A DNA stretch of 39,722 bases from Clostridia bacterium (GTDB lineage Bacteria; Bacillota; TC1; UBA5767), in assembly GCA_030625965.1 (NCBI GenBank), contig DAOUPV010000013.1, positions 1 to 39,722 on the forward strand, read 5' to 3'. The position numbers were made by a program, and so were the translations under genes. This document shows, one piece after another, positions 8,113 to 14,425 of the stretch. The notes beneath the pieces were generated by a model. It ran no database searches. It was not told the DNA's origin and saw only the letters and a program-made list of their open reading frames with translations. Numbering within the stretch: the stretch's first letter is position 1; every line of letters begins with the position of its first letter.

Positions 8113-9396
8113 ATGAACACAAATTTCAACCGCGTGCTCAAAGAGCAGGTGAAGCCAGCGACTGGCTGTACCGAACCGGTCGCCATTGCCTTGGCCTGTG
8201 CCAAGGCCGCCAGTCTGATTGATGGTGAAATCGAGTCGATGCATATTGTAGCCAGCAAAGGGCTCTATAAAAATGCCAGTGCGGTAGGCATTCCAGGAAC
8301 CGATGAGAAAGGGATTGCCATGGCCGCCTTCATGGGCGCTTTGGTGAAAAAGCCTGAAATGGGTATGCGGATCTTAGAAGGTGCCAGTGAAGAGGACAAG
8401 AGAAGGGCCAGAGGCTACATGGAGAAAAACATGTTGCAACTGGGATACACCGAATCCGATTATGACGTCTATGTCAAGGCCACAGTCAAGACTGACGAAG
8501 GGGAGGCCACAGCCATCATCGGCGGTAGCCATGACCGCTTTATCCAAGTGTCGGTCAACGGCAGGATCCTTATGGATGAAGGTGCCAAGGAAGAATTGGT
8601 GGAAGATCCCCTGATGGTTATGCGTGATGCTAAAATAGCTCAGATTGTGGAATACGCAGAGCAGGCTCCTTTGGAGGATATCGCCTGGTTGGAGGAGTCC
8701 GTCAAGTTGAACCGGGAAATCTCTCTGCTGGGGCAAAAAGAGGTCTATGGGTTGGGCATCGGTAGGGGACTGAGACAATTGGTCGACCAAGGATTGCTAC
8801 CGGATGACCTGCTAACCGAGATCCGCATCCAGGTCTCGGCGGCTGCCGACGCCCGTATGGGTGGCGCCAAGCTGCCGGTCATGACCAGCTGCGGAAGCGG
8901 AAACCAGGGTATTTTGATCGCATTGCCATTGAATGCCTACTGTGAGCATCATGTGATGTCTCGAGAGGAACTGGTGCGCGCATTGGCCATCGCCAATCTG
9001 ACCAACGCCTTGGCGAAGTCCTATCTGGGAAAACTCTCGCCTTTATGCGGCTGCAGCGTATCAGCCGGATTGGGTGCTGCGGCCGGATTGACTTGGTTGG
9101 CAGGAGGCTCGTTGGAGCAGATCGAAGGCGCCATCAAGGGCATGATCGCTAATCTGACCGGCACATTGTGTGACGGCGCCAAGGCGACCTGTTCACTCAA
9201 GCTGGAAACGGCTGCTGTTGAAGCCTATACCTACGCCATGCTGTCATTGAACGATGTTTATGTGAATGACGTCCAGGGGATCGTAGAGAAATCCACGGAG
9301 GAATCCATCGCCAACCTGGAAGCCATCAGCAAGCGGGGTATGCAGCAGATGGATCAGACGGTCCTGGATATGCTGGATGATAGACTGAAGCAGTAG
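8113..9396 (+). CDS. cyuA: L-cysteine desulfidase family protein (UPF0597/CyuA)
   Basis: A 427-residue protein of the UPF0597 / serine-dehydratase-alpha-like family. Typical segments are KPATGCTEPVAIALACAKAA near the N-terminus (C19), TSCGSGNQGILIALPL, LSPLCGCSVSAGLGAAAG and CDGAKATCSLK, whose cysteines are candidates for an oxygen-sensitive 4Fe-4S cluster. Characterised relatives (E. coli CyuA, methanogen desulfidase) break L-cysteine into pyruvate, ammonia and sulfide; some members may act on serine. AAGGAGAG precedes ATG 8113 and the UPF0280 gene ends 14 bases earlier, so it lies in the homocysteine operon. It could provide that pathway's sulfide. A terminator follows. Confidence 0.85.
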   Translation: MNTNFNRVLKEQVKPATGCTEPVAIALACAKAASLIDGEIESMHIVASKGLYKNASAVGIPGTDEKGIAMAAFMGALVKKPEMGMRILEGASEEDKRRARGYMEKNMLQLGYTESDYDVYVKATVKTDEGEATAIIGGSHDRFIQVSVNGRILMDEGAKEELVEDPLMVMRDAKIAQIVEYAEQAPLEDIAWLEESVKLNREISLLGQKEVYGLGIGRGLRQLVDQGLLPDDLLTEIRIQVSAAADARMGGAKLPVMTSCGSGNQGILIALPLNAYCEHHVMSREELVRALAIANLTNALAKSYLGKLSPLCGCSVSAGLGAAAGLTWLAGGSLEQIEGAIKGMIANLTGTLCDGAKATCSLKLETAAVEAYTYAMLSLNDVYVNDVQGIVEKSTEESIANLEAISKRGMQQMDQTVLDMLDDRLKQ

Positions 9397-9428
9397 AACG
9401 TGAAAGCAGGATATTTTAAGTACTTAAA

Positions 9429-9469
9429 AAAAAGGAGCGTTTTCCGAATTATCGGGAAACGCTTCTTTT
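9429..9469. terminator. Bidirectional terminator between convergent genes
   Basis: The imperfect inverted repeat AAAGGAGCGTTTTCCGA / TCGGGAAACGCTTCTTTT (with G-T pairs and a short ATTA-type loop) has a T-run on the right and an A-run on the left, so it can stop transcription from both the cysteine desulfidase gene and the minus-strand DUF3343 gene. Confidence 0.85.
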
Positions 9470-9486
9470 GGGTGAATGGTCGTTTG

Positions 9487-9747
9487 TTATTTGAACCGAT
9501 CCAGCAGGCTTTTTTTCTTCTCCGCCTGCTCAATCATATGAATATCGGATACCTCAAGTCCGTTGTCCCGGATGAAATCCCGTATGGTCTGTTCCGCATC
9601 CGGTGCGAACATGGCGGCTACGCCGCAACTAGAGCTGATTTCCCGGGGTACGGGAACCAGCTGGATATCCAGTCCGGTCTTCTTGAGCATTTTCTCGAAC
9701 TTCAAGGAATCCGATACGGAATGAAATGTGACATATCCCTTTTTCAT
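9487..9747 (-). CDS. DUF3343 protein, putative Se/S carrier-like
   Basis: An 86-residue protein starting MKKGYVTFHSVSDSLKFEKML with a central VPVPREISSSCGVAAMF. The SSCG cysteine in a loop is the hallmark of the DUF3343 family, proposed to carry sulfur or selenium as a persulfide/perselenide. AAGGAG sits 6-7 bases before ATG 9747. It is the last of three minus-strand genes (YedE, TusA-like, DUF3343), an order repeatedly associated with selenium metabolism in anaerobes. The function is inferred from family and context, not from experiment. Confidence 0.85.
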   Translation of the reverse strand: MKKGYVTFHSVSDSLKFEKMLKKTGLDIQLVPVPREISSSCGVAAMFAPDAEQTIRDFIRDNGLEVSDIHMIEQAEKKKSLLDRFK

Positions 9748-9761
9748 AAGATTACTCCTTG

Positions 9762-9971
9762 CTATTTGCTGCAGGTGATTCTTACGTCCCCGCCGTTTTC
9801 CTCAGTTGTTACCGAGAAGCCGGAGTTGGTGGCCATACGGCTCACGTTCTCCTTGGCTACGTTGGTATCCACCAGGATCACGATCTCTTGCCCGTCATAC
9901 TGATCCAGGGCCTTTTTGGCCATCACTACGGGTTCGGGGCAGCTTCTTCCTCTAGCATCTACTTCAATCAT
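9762..9971 (-). CDS. TusA/SirA-like sulfurtransferase (YedF-type)
   Basis: A 69-residue TusA-fold protein with the defining CPEPVVMAKKAL segment (CPxP motif, cysteine near residue 11), which accepts and passes on a persulfide, or possibly perselenide, group. Fourteen bases separate it from the DUF3343 gene. GAGGTG precedes ATG 9971. In selenium-linked clusters a longer two-domain YedF is often seen; here the TusA and DUF3343 halves are two adjacent genes, which may be the split counterpart. Chemical cargo (S or Se) is inferred from the neighbouring yedE gene and the selenoprotein operon elsewhere in the window. Confidence 0.9.
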   Translation of the reverse strand: MIEVDARGRSCPEPVVMAKKALDQYDGQEIVILVDTNVAKENVSRMATNSGFSVTTEENGGDVRITCSK

Positions 9972-9997
9972 TTTAACACACCTCTTTCCAATATCAA

Positions 9998-11041
9998 CTA
10001 GGCAGTCTCTCTGCTGTACAGAGTGGCGATCAGGAACAGGAGAACCAGACAGACGATGACACCGACCTGTCCATTCAAGGCCAAACCCGCACCGGAAGCG
10101 GCCAGTCCGAAGTTGTGGCTGACGGCGGCGCCCATCAGAAGTCCCAGGAAGGTGACTGCACTGTCGGAGTCACCCTCGCTGCCCAGGATGGTCTGACGCA
10201 GAGGACAGCCGCCCAACAGGGTGGCTGCGAATCCGACCACGACCATGCCCATGAAGTTCCAAAGTCCGTCGGTATGGGCCGCAGCCTGCTCTACGAAGGA
10301 CAGGTGGAAGACGCCCGGATTAAAGATCAGGTTTCCGACCAGGGCCGTGATGAAGATGGCTGCCACACCGAAGAACAGAGTGAAGTCGCGGATCAGCATG
10401 ATGTCCCGGAAAGCTCCGGCGGTACACAGGCGGGTCCGTTGGGCGGCGGCGCCTACTGCAAGCCCGACCGCCAAGGCGAGGATCCAGGGGGCGTGAGCCG
10501 CACCGGAACCGATGAAGGCGGGAGCCGCAAGTAGGCCGATCAGCAGGAAGACGCCGATGATCGGAAGCACACTACCGTTCACCGCATGCTGGGTGTAGCT
10601 CCTACCCAGGGAGAATCCTTTTTTCAGGTAGAGGATGCCGATGTATATGCCAGCCAGAAATCCTGCCAGACCTACCAAGGCGTTCAAGTCACCGCCGGCC
10701 ATACGGAGCAGCATACGCAACGGGCAGCCCAGAAAAGCCAGGGCCCCGATCATCATGATCATACCGAGCACAAAACGGATGGCCGGGGAACTGCCGCCGC
10801 GCGGCTTGAATTCCTTGAAGGCCAGAGCGGCAAGGAAGGAGCCCAGAATGAAGCCGATGATTTCAGGACGCAGGTAGCTCAGTTTTTCCACCGAGTGCAA
10901 TCCCATGGCGCCGGCGATGTCCCGGATGAAGCAGGCTACACAGATACCCATGTTGCCAGGATTGCCGTACTTCATCAGCAGGGAGGCCATCAGGCCGATG
11001 AATCCGCCGGTGGCTATTAATTTTTTTTGAATACTGGTCAT
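9998..11041 (-). CDS. yedE: YedE family putative selenium transporter
   Basis: A 347-residue polytopic membrane protein of the YeeE/YedE (DUF395) family with about nine to ten hydrophobic segments. Two internally repeated halves each carry a GCPLR motif (FLGCPLRMLLRMAGGD and GGCPLRQTILGSEGD) and further cysteines in CVACFIRD and RLCTAGAFRD; such cysteines line the thiosulfate channel in YeeE relatives. The selenium-associated YedE subgroup is found with TusA-like, DUF3343 and cysteine-desulfurase genes, as here. It probably brings a reduced selenium or sulfur species across the membrane. AAAGGAAT precedes ATG 11041. It is divergent from the desulfurase gene across a 249-bp region. Confidence 0.88.
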   Translation of the reverse strand: MTSIQKKLIATGGFIGLMASLLMKYGNPGNMGICVACFIRDIAGAMGLHSVEKLSYLRPEIIGFILGSFLAALAFKEFKPRGGSSPAIRFVLGMIMMIGALAFLGCPLRMLLRMAGGDLNALVGLAGFLAGIYIGILYLKKGFSLGRSYTQHAVNGSVLPIIGVFLLIGLLAAPAFIGSGAAHAPWILALAVGLAVGAAAQRTRLCTAGAFRDIMLIRDFTLFFGVAAIFITALVGNLIFNPGVFHLSFVEQAAAHTDGLWNFMGMVVVGFAATLLGGCPLRQTILGSEGDSDSAVTFLGLLMGAAVSHNFGLAASGAGLALNGQVGVIVCLVLLFLIATLYSRETA

Positions 11042-11290
11042 GTTACTATTCCTTTCGTTTGTGAAAAATATAAGTGCACAGTGCTATCCCATGATAAGGT
11101 AGAAGTAGCTCAAGGTAAAGGGGATTTGCGGGCATATAGAAACTCTCTATGAAGGGGCCTGAAATATAAGGTTTTTCTATATGGACAGTCTTTTAGCGAA
11201 TTCCATCGAATTCGATTGGCAGCTATGCTATATTAGCAATAGGAAGAATTGTCCCGTCTGCGAGGCGGGATTGGAAGGATAACGGATATT
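11042..11290. promoter_or_regulatory. Divergent regulatory region between yedE and the desulfurase gene
   Basis: This region holds the start signals for both directions. On the plus strand an extended -10, TGCTATATT, ends at 11234. A tandem 10-base repeat (CGAATTCCAT / CGAATTCGAT, 11197-11216) lies where the -35 of that promoter would fall, and it contains two GAATTC palindromes four bases apart. A small stem, CCCGTCT / AGGCGGG (11253-11269), lies in the 5' untranslated region of the desulfurase gene. On the minus strand a possible TATATT (11067-11072) precedes yedE but its -35 is poor. I see no gene here. Confidence 0.5.
11226..11234 (+). promoter_or_regulatory. Extended -10 promoter for the desulfurase gene
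   Basis: TGCTATATT: TG at 11226-11227 and TATATT at 11229-11234. The -35 position is occupied by a CGAATTC repeat instead of a TTGACA-like box, so an activator or repressor may act here. Confidence 0.55.
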
Positions 11291-12439
11291 ATGAACGTAT
11301 ATTTGGACTATGCCGCCACCAGCATCAGGAAACCTGATGCCGTAATCGCGGCCATGACGGATTTTATTATGAACCACAACGCCAATCCGGGCCGGGGCGG
11401 GTATGAACGCTCGCTTGAGGCCGGACGGCTGATGCTTTCGGCCAGGCAGACGGTGGCAGACTTCTTTTCCGCTGAAAAAGAGGACCATGTGGTCTTCACA
11501 CTGAACGTTACCATGGCCCTCAATATGGCCATCCAGGGACTGGTGGAGCCAGGGGACCATATCATCATCTCGGGGATGGAACACAACGCGGTCTACCGGC
11601 CGGTCTATGCGCTGGCCAAGGAGGGGAAGATCACTTTCGATGTGATCCCTACTTCGGAGGAAGGTCTGACCGATCCGGCTGACTTTCTGAAATGCGTGCG
11701 CCACAATACCAAAATGGTGGTCTTTTCCCATGCATCCAATGTCTGCGGCAGCATCTTTCCACTTAGGGAAGTGGTTCGACTGGCCAAGGAAAGAAGCATC
11801 ATGACCATTGTGGATACGGCCCAGACGGCAGGCGTGCTCCCGCTCACCATGGAGGACGTAGATGTGATGGCCTTCACGGGGCACAAGCATCTGTTGGGCC
11901 CCAACGGAACCGGGGGGTTCATAGTGAGCGAAGAGGCAGCCCGTCGGATGAAACCCATTCTGCGTGGCGGTACTGGCAGTCTGTCCCATCTGGCTAGCCA
12001 ACCGGAATTCATGCCGGACAAGTTTGAAAGCGGGACCATCAATACTGTGGGCATCATGGGTCTCAAGGCCGGGATGGTGCATCTGCAGCAGCTAGGCCTT
12101 AGGGAAGAACGCAAGAAGGAAATGACTCTTACAGATAGGTTGCTGGAGGGAATACGGGAAATCGGTCAGGTCAAGATCTATGGGCCATCGGATTTGGAGT
12201 TGCGGACCGGCACAGTAGCCTTCAACATGCAGGGCGCGGACAACGCGGAACTATGTTACGTGCTGGATAAGCAGTTTGGCATCATGGGCCGTCCTGGATT
12301 GCACTGCTCGCCACTGGGGCACCAGACGCTGGGGACCTATCCGGAAGGTGTGATGCGGTTCTCCGTGGGTAGCGAAACCACGGTGGAGGAAATCGAATAT
12401 ACGCTGGATGCCCTGAAGCAAATCGGCGAGAAACTATAG
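11291..12439 (+). CDS. Cysteine desulfurase family protein (class V aminotransferase fold, EF2568 type)
   Basis: A 382-residue PLP enzyme. It begins MNVYLDYAATS, the standard N-terminus of NifS/SufS-like proteins. The PLP lysine is K199 in TGHKHLLGPNG, preceded by the cofactor-binding segment TIVDTAQTAG; a candidate persulfide-forming cysteine, C339, lies in GLHCSPLGHQ. This subfamily is the desulfurase type found with YedE, TusA-like and DUF3343 proteins in selenium-using bacteria. It would mobilise sulfur from cysteine or selenium from selenocysteine. ATG 11291 is preferred over TTG 11249 because the family starts at this point; GGAAGGA lies about 12 bases upstream. The hydrolase gene starts on the next base after its stop. 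Confidence 0.88.
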   Translation: MNVYLDYAATSIRKPDAVIAAMTDFIMNHNANPGRGGYERSLEAGRLMLSARQTVADFFSAEKEDHVVFTLNVTMALNMAIQGLVEPGDHIIISGMEHNAVYRPVYALAKEGKITFDVIPTSEEGLTDPADFLKCVRHNTKMVVFSHASNVCGSIFPLREVVRLAKERSIMTIVDTAQTAGVLPLTMEDVDVMAFTGHKHLLGPNGTGGFIVSEEAARRMKPILRGGTGSLSHLASQPEFMPDKFESGTINTVGIMGLKAGMVHLQQLGLREERKKEMTLTDRLLEGIREIGQVKIYGPSDLELRTGTVAFNMQGADNAELCYVLDKQFGIMGRPGLHCSPLGHQTLGTYPEGVMRFSVGSETTVEEIEYTLDALKQIGEKL

Positions 12440-13309
12440 ATGGAGAAGCGAATTGCTTCCGAAGACGGGACCGAGCTGACTCTTCACTGCTGGAAGGCGG
12501 AATCGGAACAGGCCATGCTACTCATCCTGCATGGACTGGGTGAGTACGGACGCAAATATATCGCCCTAGCAAGGTGTTTGAATGAGTACGGCCTATCTGT
12601 AGTGGCGCTTGATTGGCGCGGATTCGGAAAATCCGGAGGATTAAGGGGTCATGTACCGTCCATGGATAGTTTGCAGCAGGATCTGGCAGCTGGCATTGGG
12701 GCGGCCAGGGAGATGGCTGATGCCACAAACCCCCTCTACCTGATGGGGCACAGCATGGGAGGCAATATTCTCCTGGGGGCGGCTCATGCGGGGCTGGTCC
12801 GCGCGGAGGGCATCATTGTTTCCAGTCCCTGGATTCGTAAGACCGGTAAATCCCCTAATCAAGCCGGAACGGTCGCATTCCTGCACCGGCTCTTTCCCAC
12901 CTACCGGTTGAATCTGGATATCCGCAGGATGGAAAAAGGCCGGAAACCGGAACTCGAGAAACGTAAAAAAGATCCCTATAATCATAAGCTGACCAGTTTG
13001 AGACTGATGCACGTACTTCAGACCAATGCCAGACACCTGGACTTGGTGTGTAGCGGACAGGGGATGCCACTTTTGGCTCTGCATGACCGTCTTGATCCTC
13101 TGACAGACTACCGGGGAACGGAGGATTATGTGGATCGCAACGGGGGTGAGCTCATCAGCTACGATACCGGCGAGCATACTCTGCACAGAGGGGAGACCAA
13201 GGAAGAATTCTGTCGGCAGATCAGCCGATGGATCCTGAAGCGCCACCAAAACGATGAAACAACGCAAAAAGACAATAGCATGAAGGATGACGCCTCCTGC
13301 GTAGAATAG
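12440..13309 (+). CDS. Alpha/beta hydrolase (monoacylglycerol lipase / serine aminopeptidase S33-like)
   Basis: A 289-residue alpha/beta-hydrolase. The oxyanion segment ILHGLGEYGRKY, the YGLSVVALDWRGFGKSGG loop and the nucleophile elbow GHSMGG (S105) are visible. The acid is expected in LLALHDRLDP and the histidine in GEHTLHRG. This pattern matches lysophospholipase / monoacylglycerol lipase enzymes that act on lipid esters. The last ~30 residues (beyond WILKRHQ) are hydrophilic and unlike the family. The gene starts at the base after the desulfurase stop, so it is cotranscribed. Its 3' end lies inside a terminator hairpin. Confidence 0.85.
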   Translation: MEKRIASEDGTELTLHCWKAESEQAMLLILHGLGEYGRKYIALARCLNEYGLSVVALDWRGFGKSGGLRGHVPSMDSLQQDLAAGIGAAREMADATNPLYLMGHSMGGNILLGAAHAGLVRAEGIIVSSPWIRKTGKSPNQAGTVAFLHRLFPTYRLNLDIRRMEKGRKPELEKRKKDPYNHKLTSLRLMHVLQTNARHLDLVCSGQGMPLLALHDRLDPLTDYRGTEDYVDRNGGELISYDTGEHTLHRGETKEEFCRQISRWILKRHQNDETTQKDNSMKDDASCVE

Positions 13310-13330
13310 CCTAGCAGGAGGTGTTTTTTT
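13291..13330 (+). terminator. Terminator hairpin that also contains a ribosome-binding site
   Basis: The 10-bp inverted repeat CGCCTCCTGC (13291-13300) / GCAGGAGGTG (13314-13323) is followed by seven T residues (13324-13330). The right arm contains the sequence AGGAGGTG, the Shine-Dalgarno of the gene starting at ATG 13331, and the stop codon of the hydrolase (13307-13309) lies in the loop. When folded the hairpin would both terminate transcription and hide the ribosome-binding site. Confidence 0.85.
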
Positions 13331-14425
13331 ATGCGATTTAAAAGAGGGAGCTTTCTGCTGCTTATGATCGTGCTGTTCACGATGCTTTGGCCAAGCCCGG
13401 CTACGGCCAGATCTGGGATGGGGGACTGGGCTACGCCCTACTTGTGGGAGATGCAAAGGATACGATTTCTCCCGGAAGACCAGGTGGTTCAGGCGGATGC
13501 AGTGATGTCCGGGTCTACTTTTTCCAAGATGCTATCGGTCTATCTTAAGTCGCTGCGTACCGAGGAGGCCTGTTGCCTGGCCGAGCAGAGGGAGCGCAGC
13601 CAGATGGACGGCTGGGTTGAAAACCAGCTTGGAGACGATGGACCTATAAGACGGATTGAGGCAATCCGGGCGTTTGGCAGGGTGGAAGGAGTTGAACTTA
13701 CTACGGTAGAGACACAAAGTGCGTATAGGGACTGTGGCCATCTGAGTGAGGAGGACCGGTTGCTTCTGGAGCATTATCGGGGCGAGCAACGGATCCACGG
13801 TTATCCAGGCGGCACGTTCGGGCCCGAGGATTACTTGACCTATGGGGAAGCTTGTTGTCTGTTCTACCAGGCCCTGTATGCTGACAGCCGGGAGAGGCCG
13901 CACACGACTCTTGAGCAGGTAGAACTGGACGTGCTCGTCGACCAGGACTATTTCGACCGGTCGTCACAGTGGGCTTGGTCGGTCTGTCCCAGGCCGGAGG
14001 AGGGTTGCCTATATCTGCATGACGGCGAGTACCCATTGGATTTGGGACGGTTGCGGATTCTCGGGCCTCCGGTGTTGCATACCAGCGAAAGCGGCCGGCG
14101 CTGGATTCGGCTGGAGATGGAATACGCCAAAGACTGTCCCAAAGGATTCGGTATCTATCTGATCGGTGATGGGGGCAGACGATTTCTGAGACGTAGTAAT
14201 TTCGAGGAGTATTTCCAGGTCCGGGCAGGCTGGACGGAAATCTATTACCCGCTGGTCTCCAAGTACGATTCCTTTACCCTGGATGACAAGGACGGCTTGG
14301 ACTATCATTTTGAGGACTGCAGCTGGGCCGCCTACGACGGAGAGGATATCGACTACCTGCTTCTCTATGATCCGCTCTTCGGACAATGGCTAGCCTTGCC
14401 TTGGTCGGTGGATGGAGCGATATGA
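13331..14425 (+). CDS. Secreted protein with S-layer-homology-like repeats
   Basis: A 364-residue protein with a clear signal peptide (residues 1 to about 26: positively charged MRFKRG, hydrophobic core LLLMIVLFTMLW, then SPATA and a likely cut site). The mature N-terminal half has SLH-like motifs: GDWATPYLWEMQRIRFLP, RRIEAIRAFGR, and the clearest, RIHGYPGGTFGPEDYLTYGEA, which follows the 'GYpDGTFrPd..itRaE' consensus. SLH domains anchor proteins to cell-wall polymers. The sequence EACCL occurs twice, with adjacent cysteines unusual for an exported protein. The C-terminal half (from about residue 200) is acidic, rich in tyrosine, and not recognised. The stop overlaps the next gene as ATGA. 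The pair probably works together at the cell surface. Confidence 0.65.
   Translation: MRFKRGSFLLLMIVLFTMLWPSPATARSGMGDWATPYLWEMQRIRFLPEDQVVQADAVMSGSTFSKMLSVYLKSLRTEEACCLAEQRERSQMDGWVENQLGDDGPIRRIEAIRAFGRVEGVELTTVETQSAYRDCGHLSEEDRLLLEHYRGEQRIHGYPGGTFGPEDYLTYGEACCLFYQALYADSRERPHTTLEQVELDVLVDQDYFDRSSQWAWSVCPRPEEGCLYLHDGEYPLDLGRLRILGPPVLHTSESGRRWIRLEMEYAKDCPKGFGIYLIGDGGRRFLRRSNFEEYFQVRAGWTEIYYPLVSKYDSFTLDDKDGLDYHFEDCSWAAYDGEDIDYLLLYDPLFGQWLALPWSVDGAI

Noticed and set aside
9400-9903. Plus-strand 167-codon frame after the cysteine desulfidase
   Set aside because: Runs antisense through the terminator, DUF3343 and TusA-like genes; the minus-strand proteins have the family motifs.
10115-11020. Plus-strand open frames of 139 and 144 codons opposite yedE
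   Set aside because: They are antisense shadows of a clear membrane-protein gene, with low-complexity Gly/Gln/His-rich translations and no Shine-Dalgarno.
11228-12082. Minus-strand 284-codon open frame
   Set aside because: Lies opposite the cysteine-desulfurase-family gene, whose PLP lysine and conserved motifs are intact; the translation is rich in His/Arg/Pro as expected from a shadow frame.
12641-13456. Minus-strand 271-codon open frame
   Set aside because: Antisense to the hydrolase (intact GHSMGG motif) and to the signal-peptide gene; no family features or ribosome-binding site.
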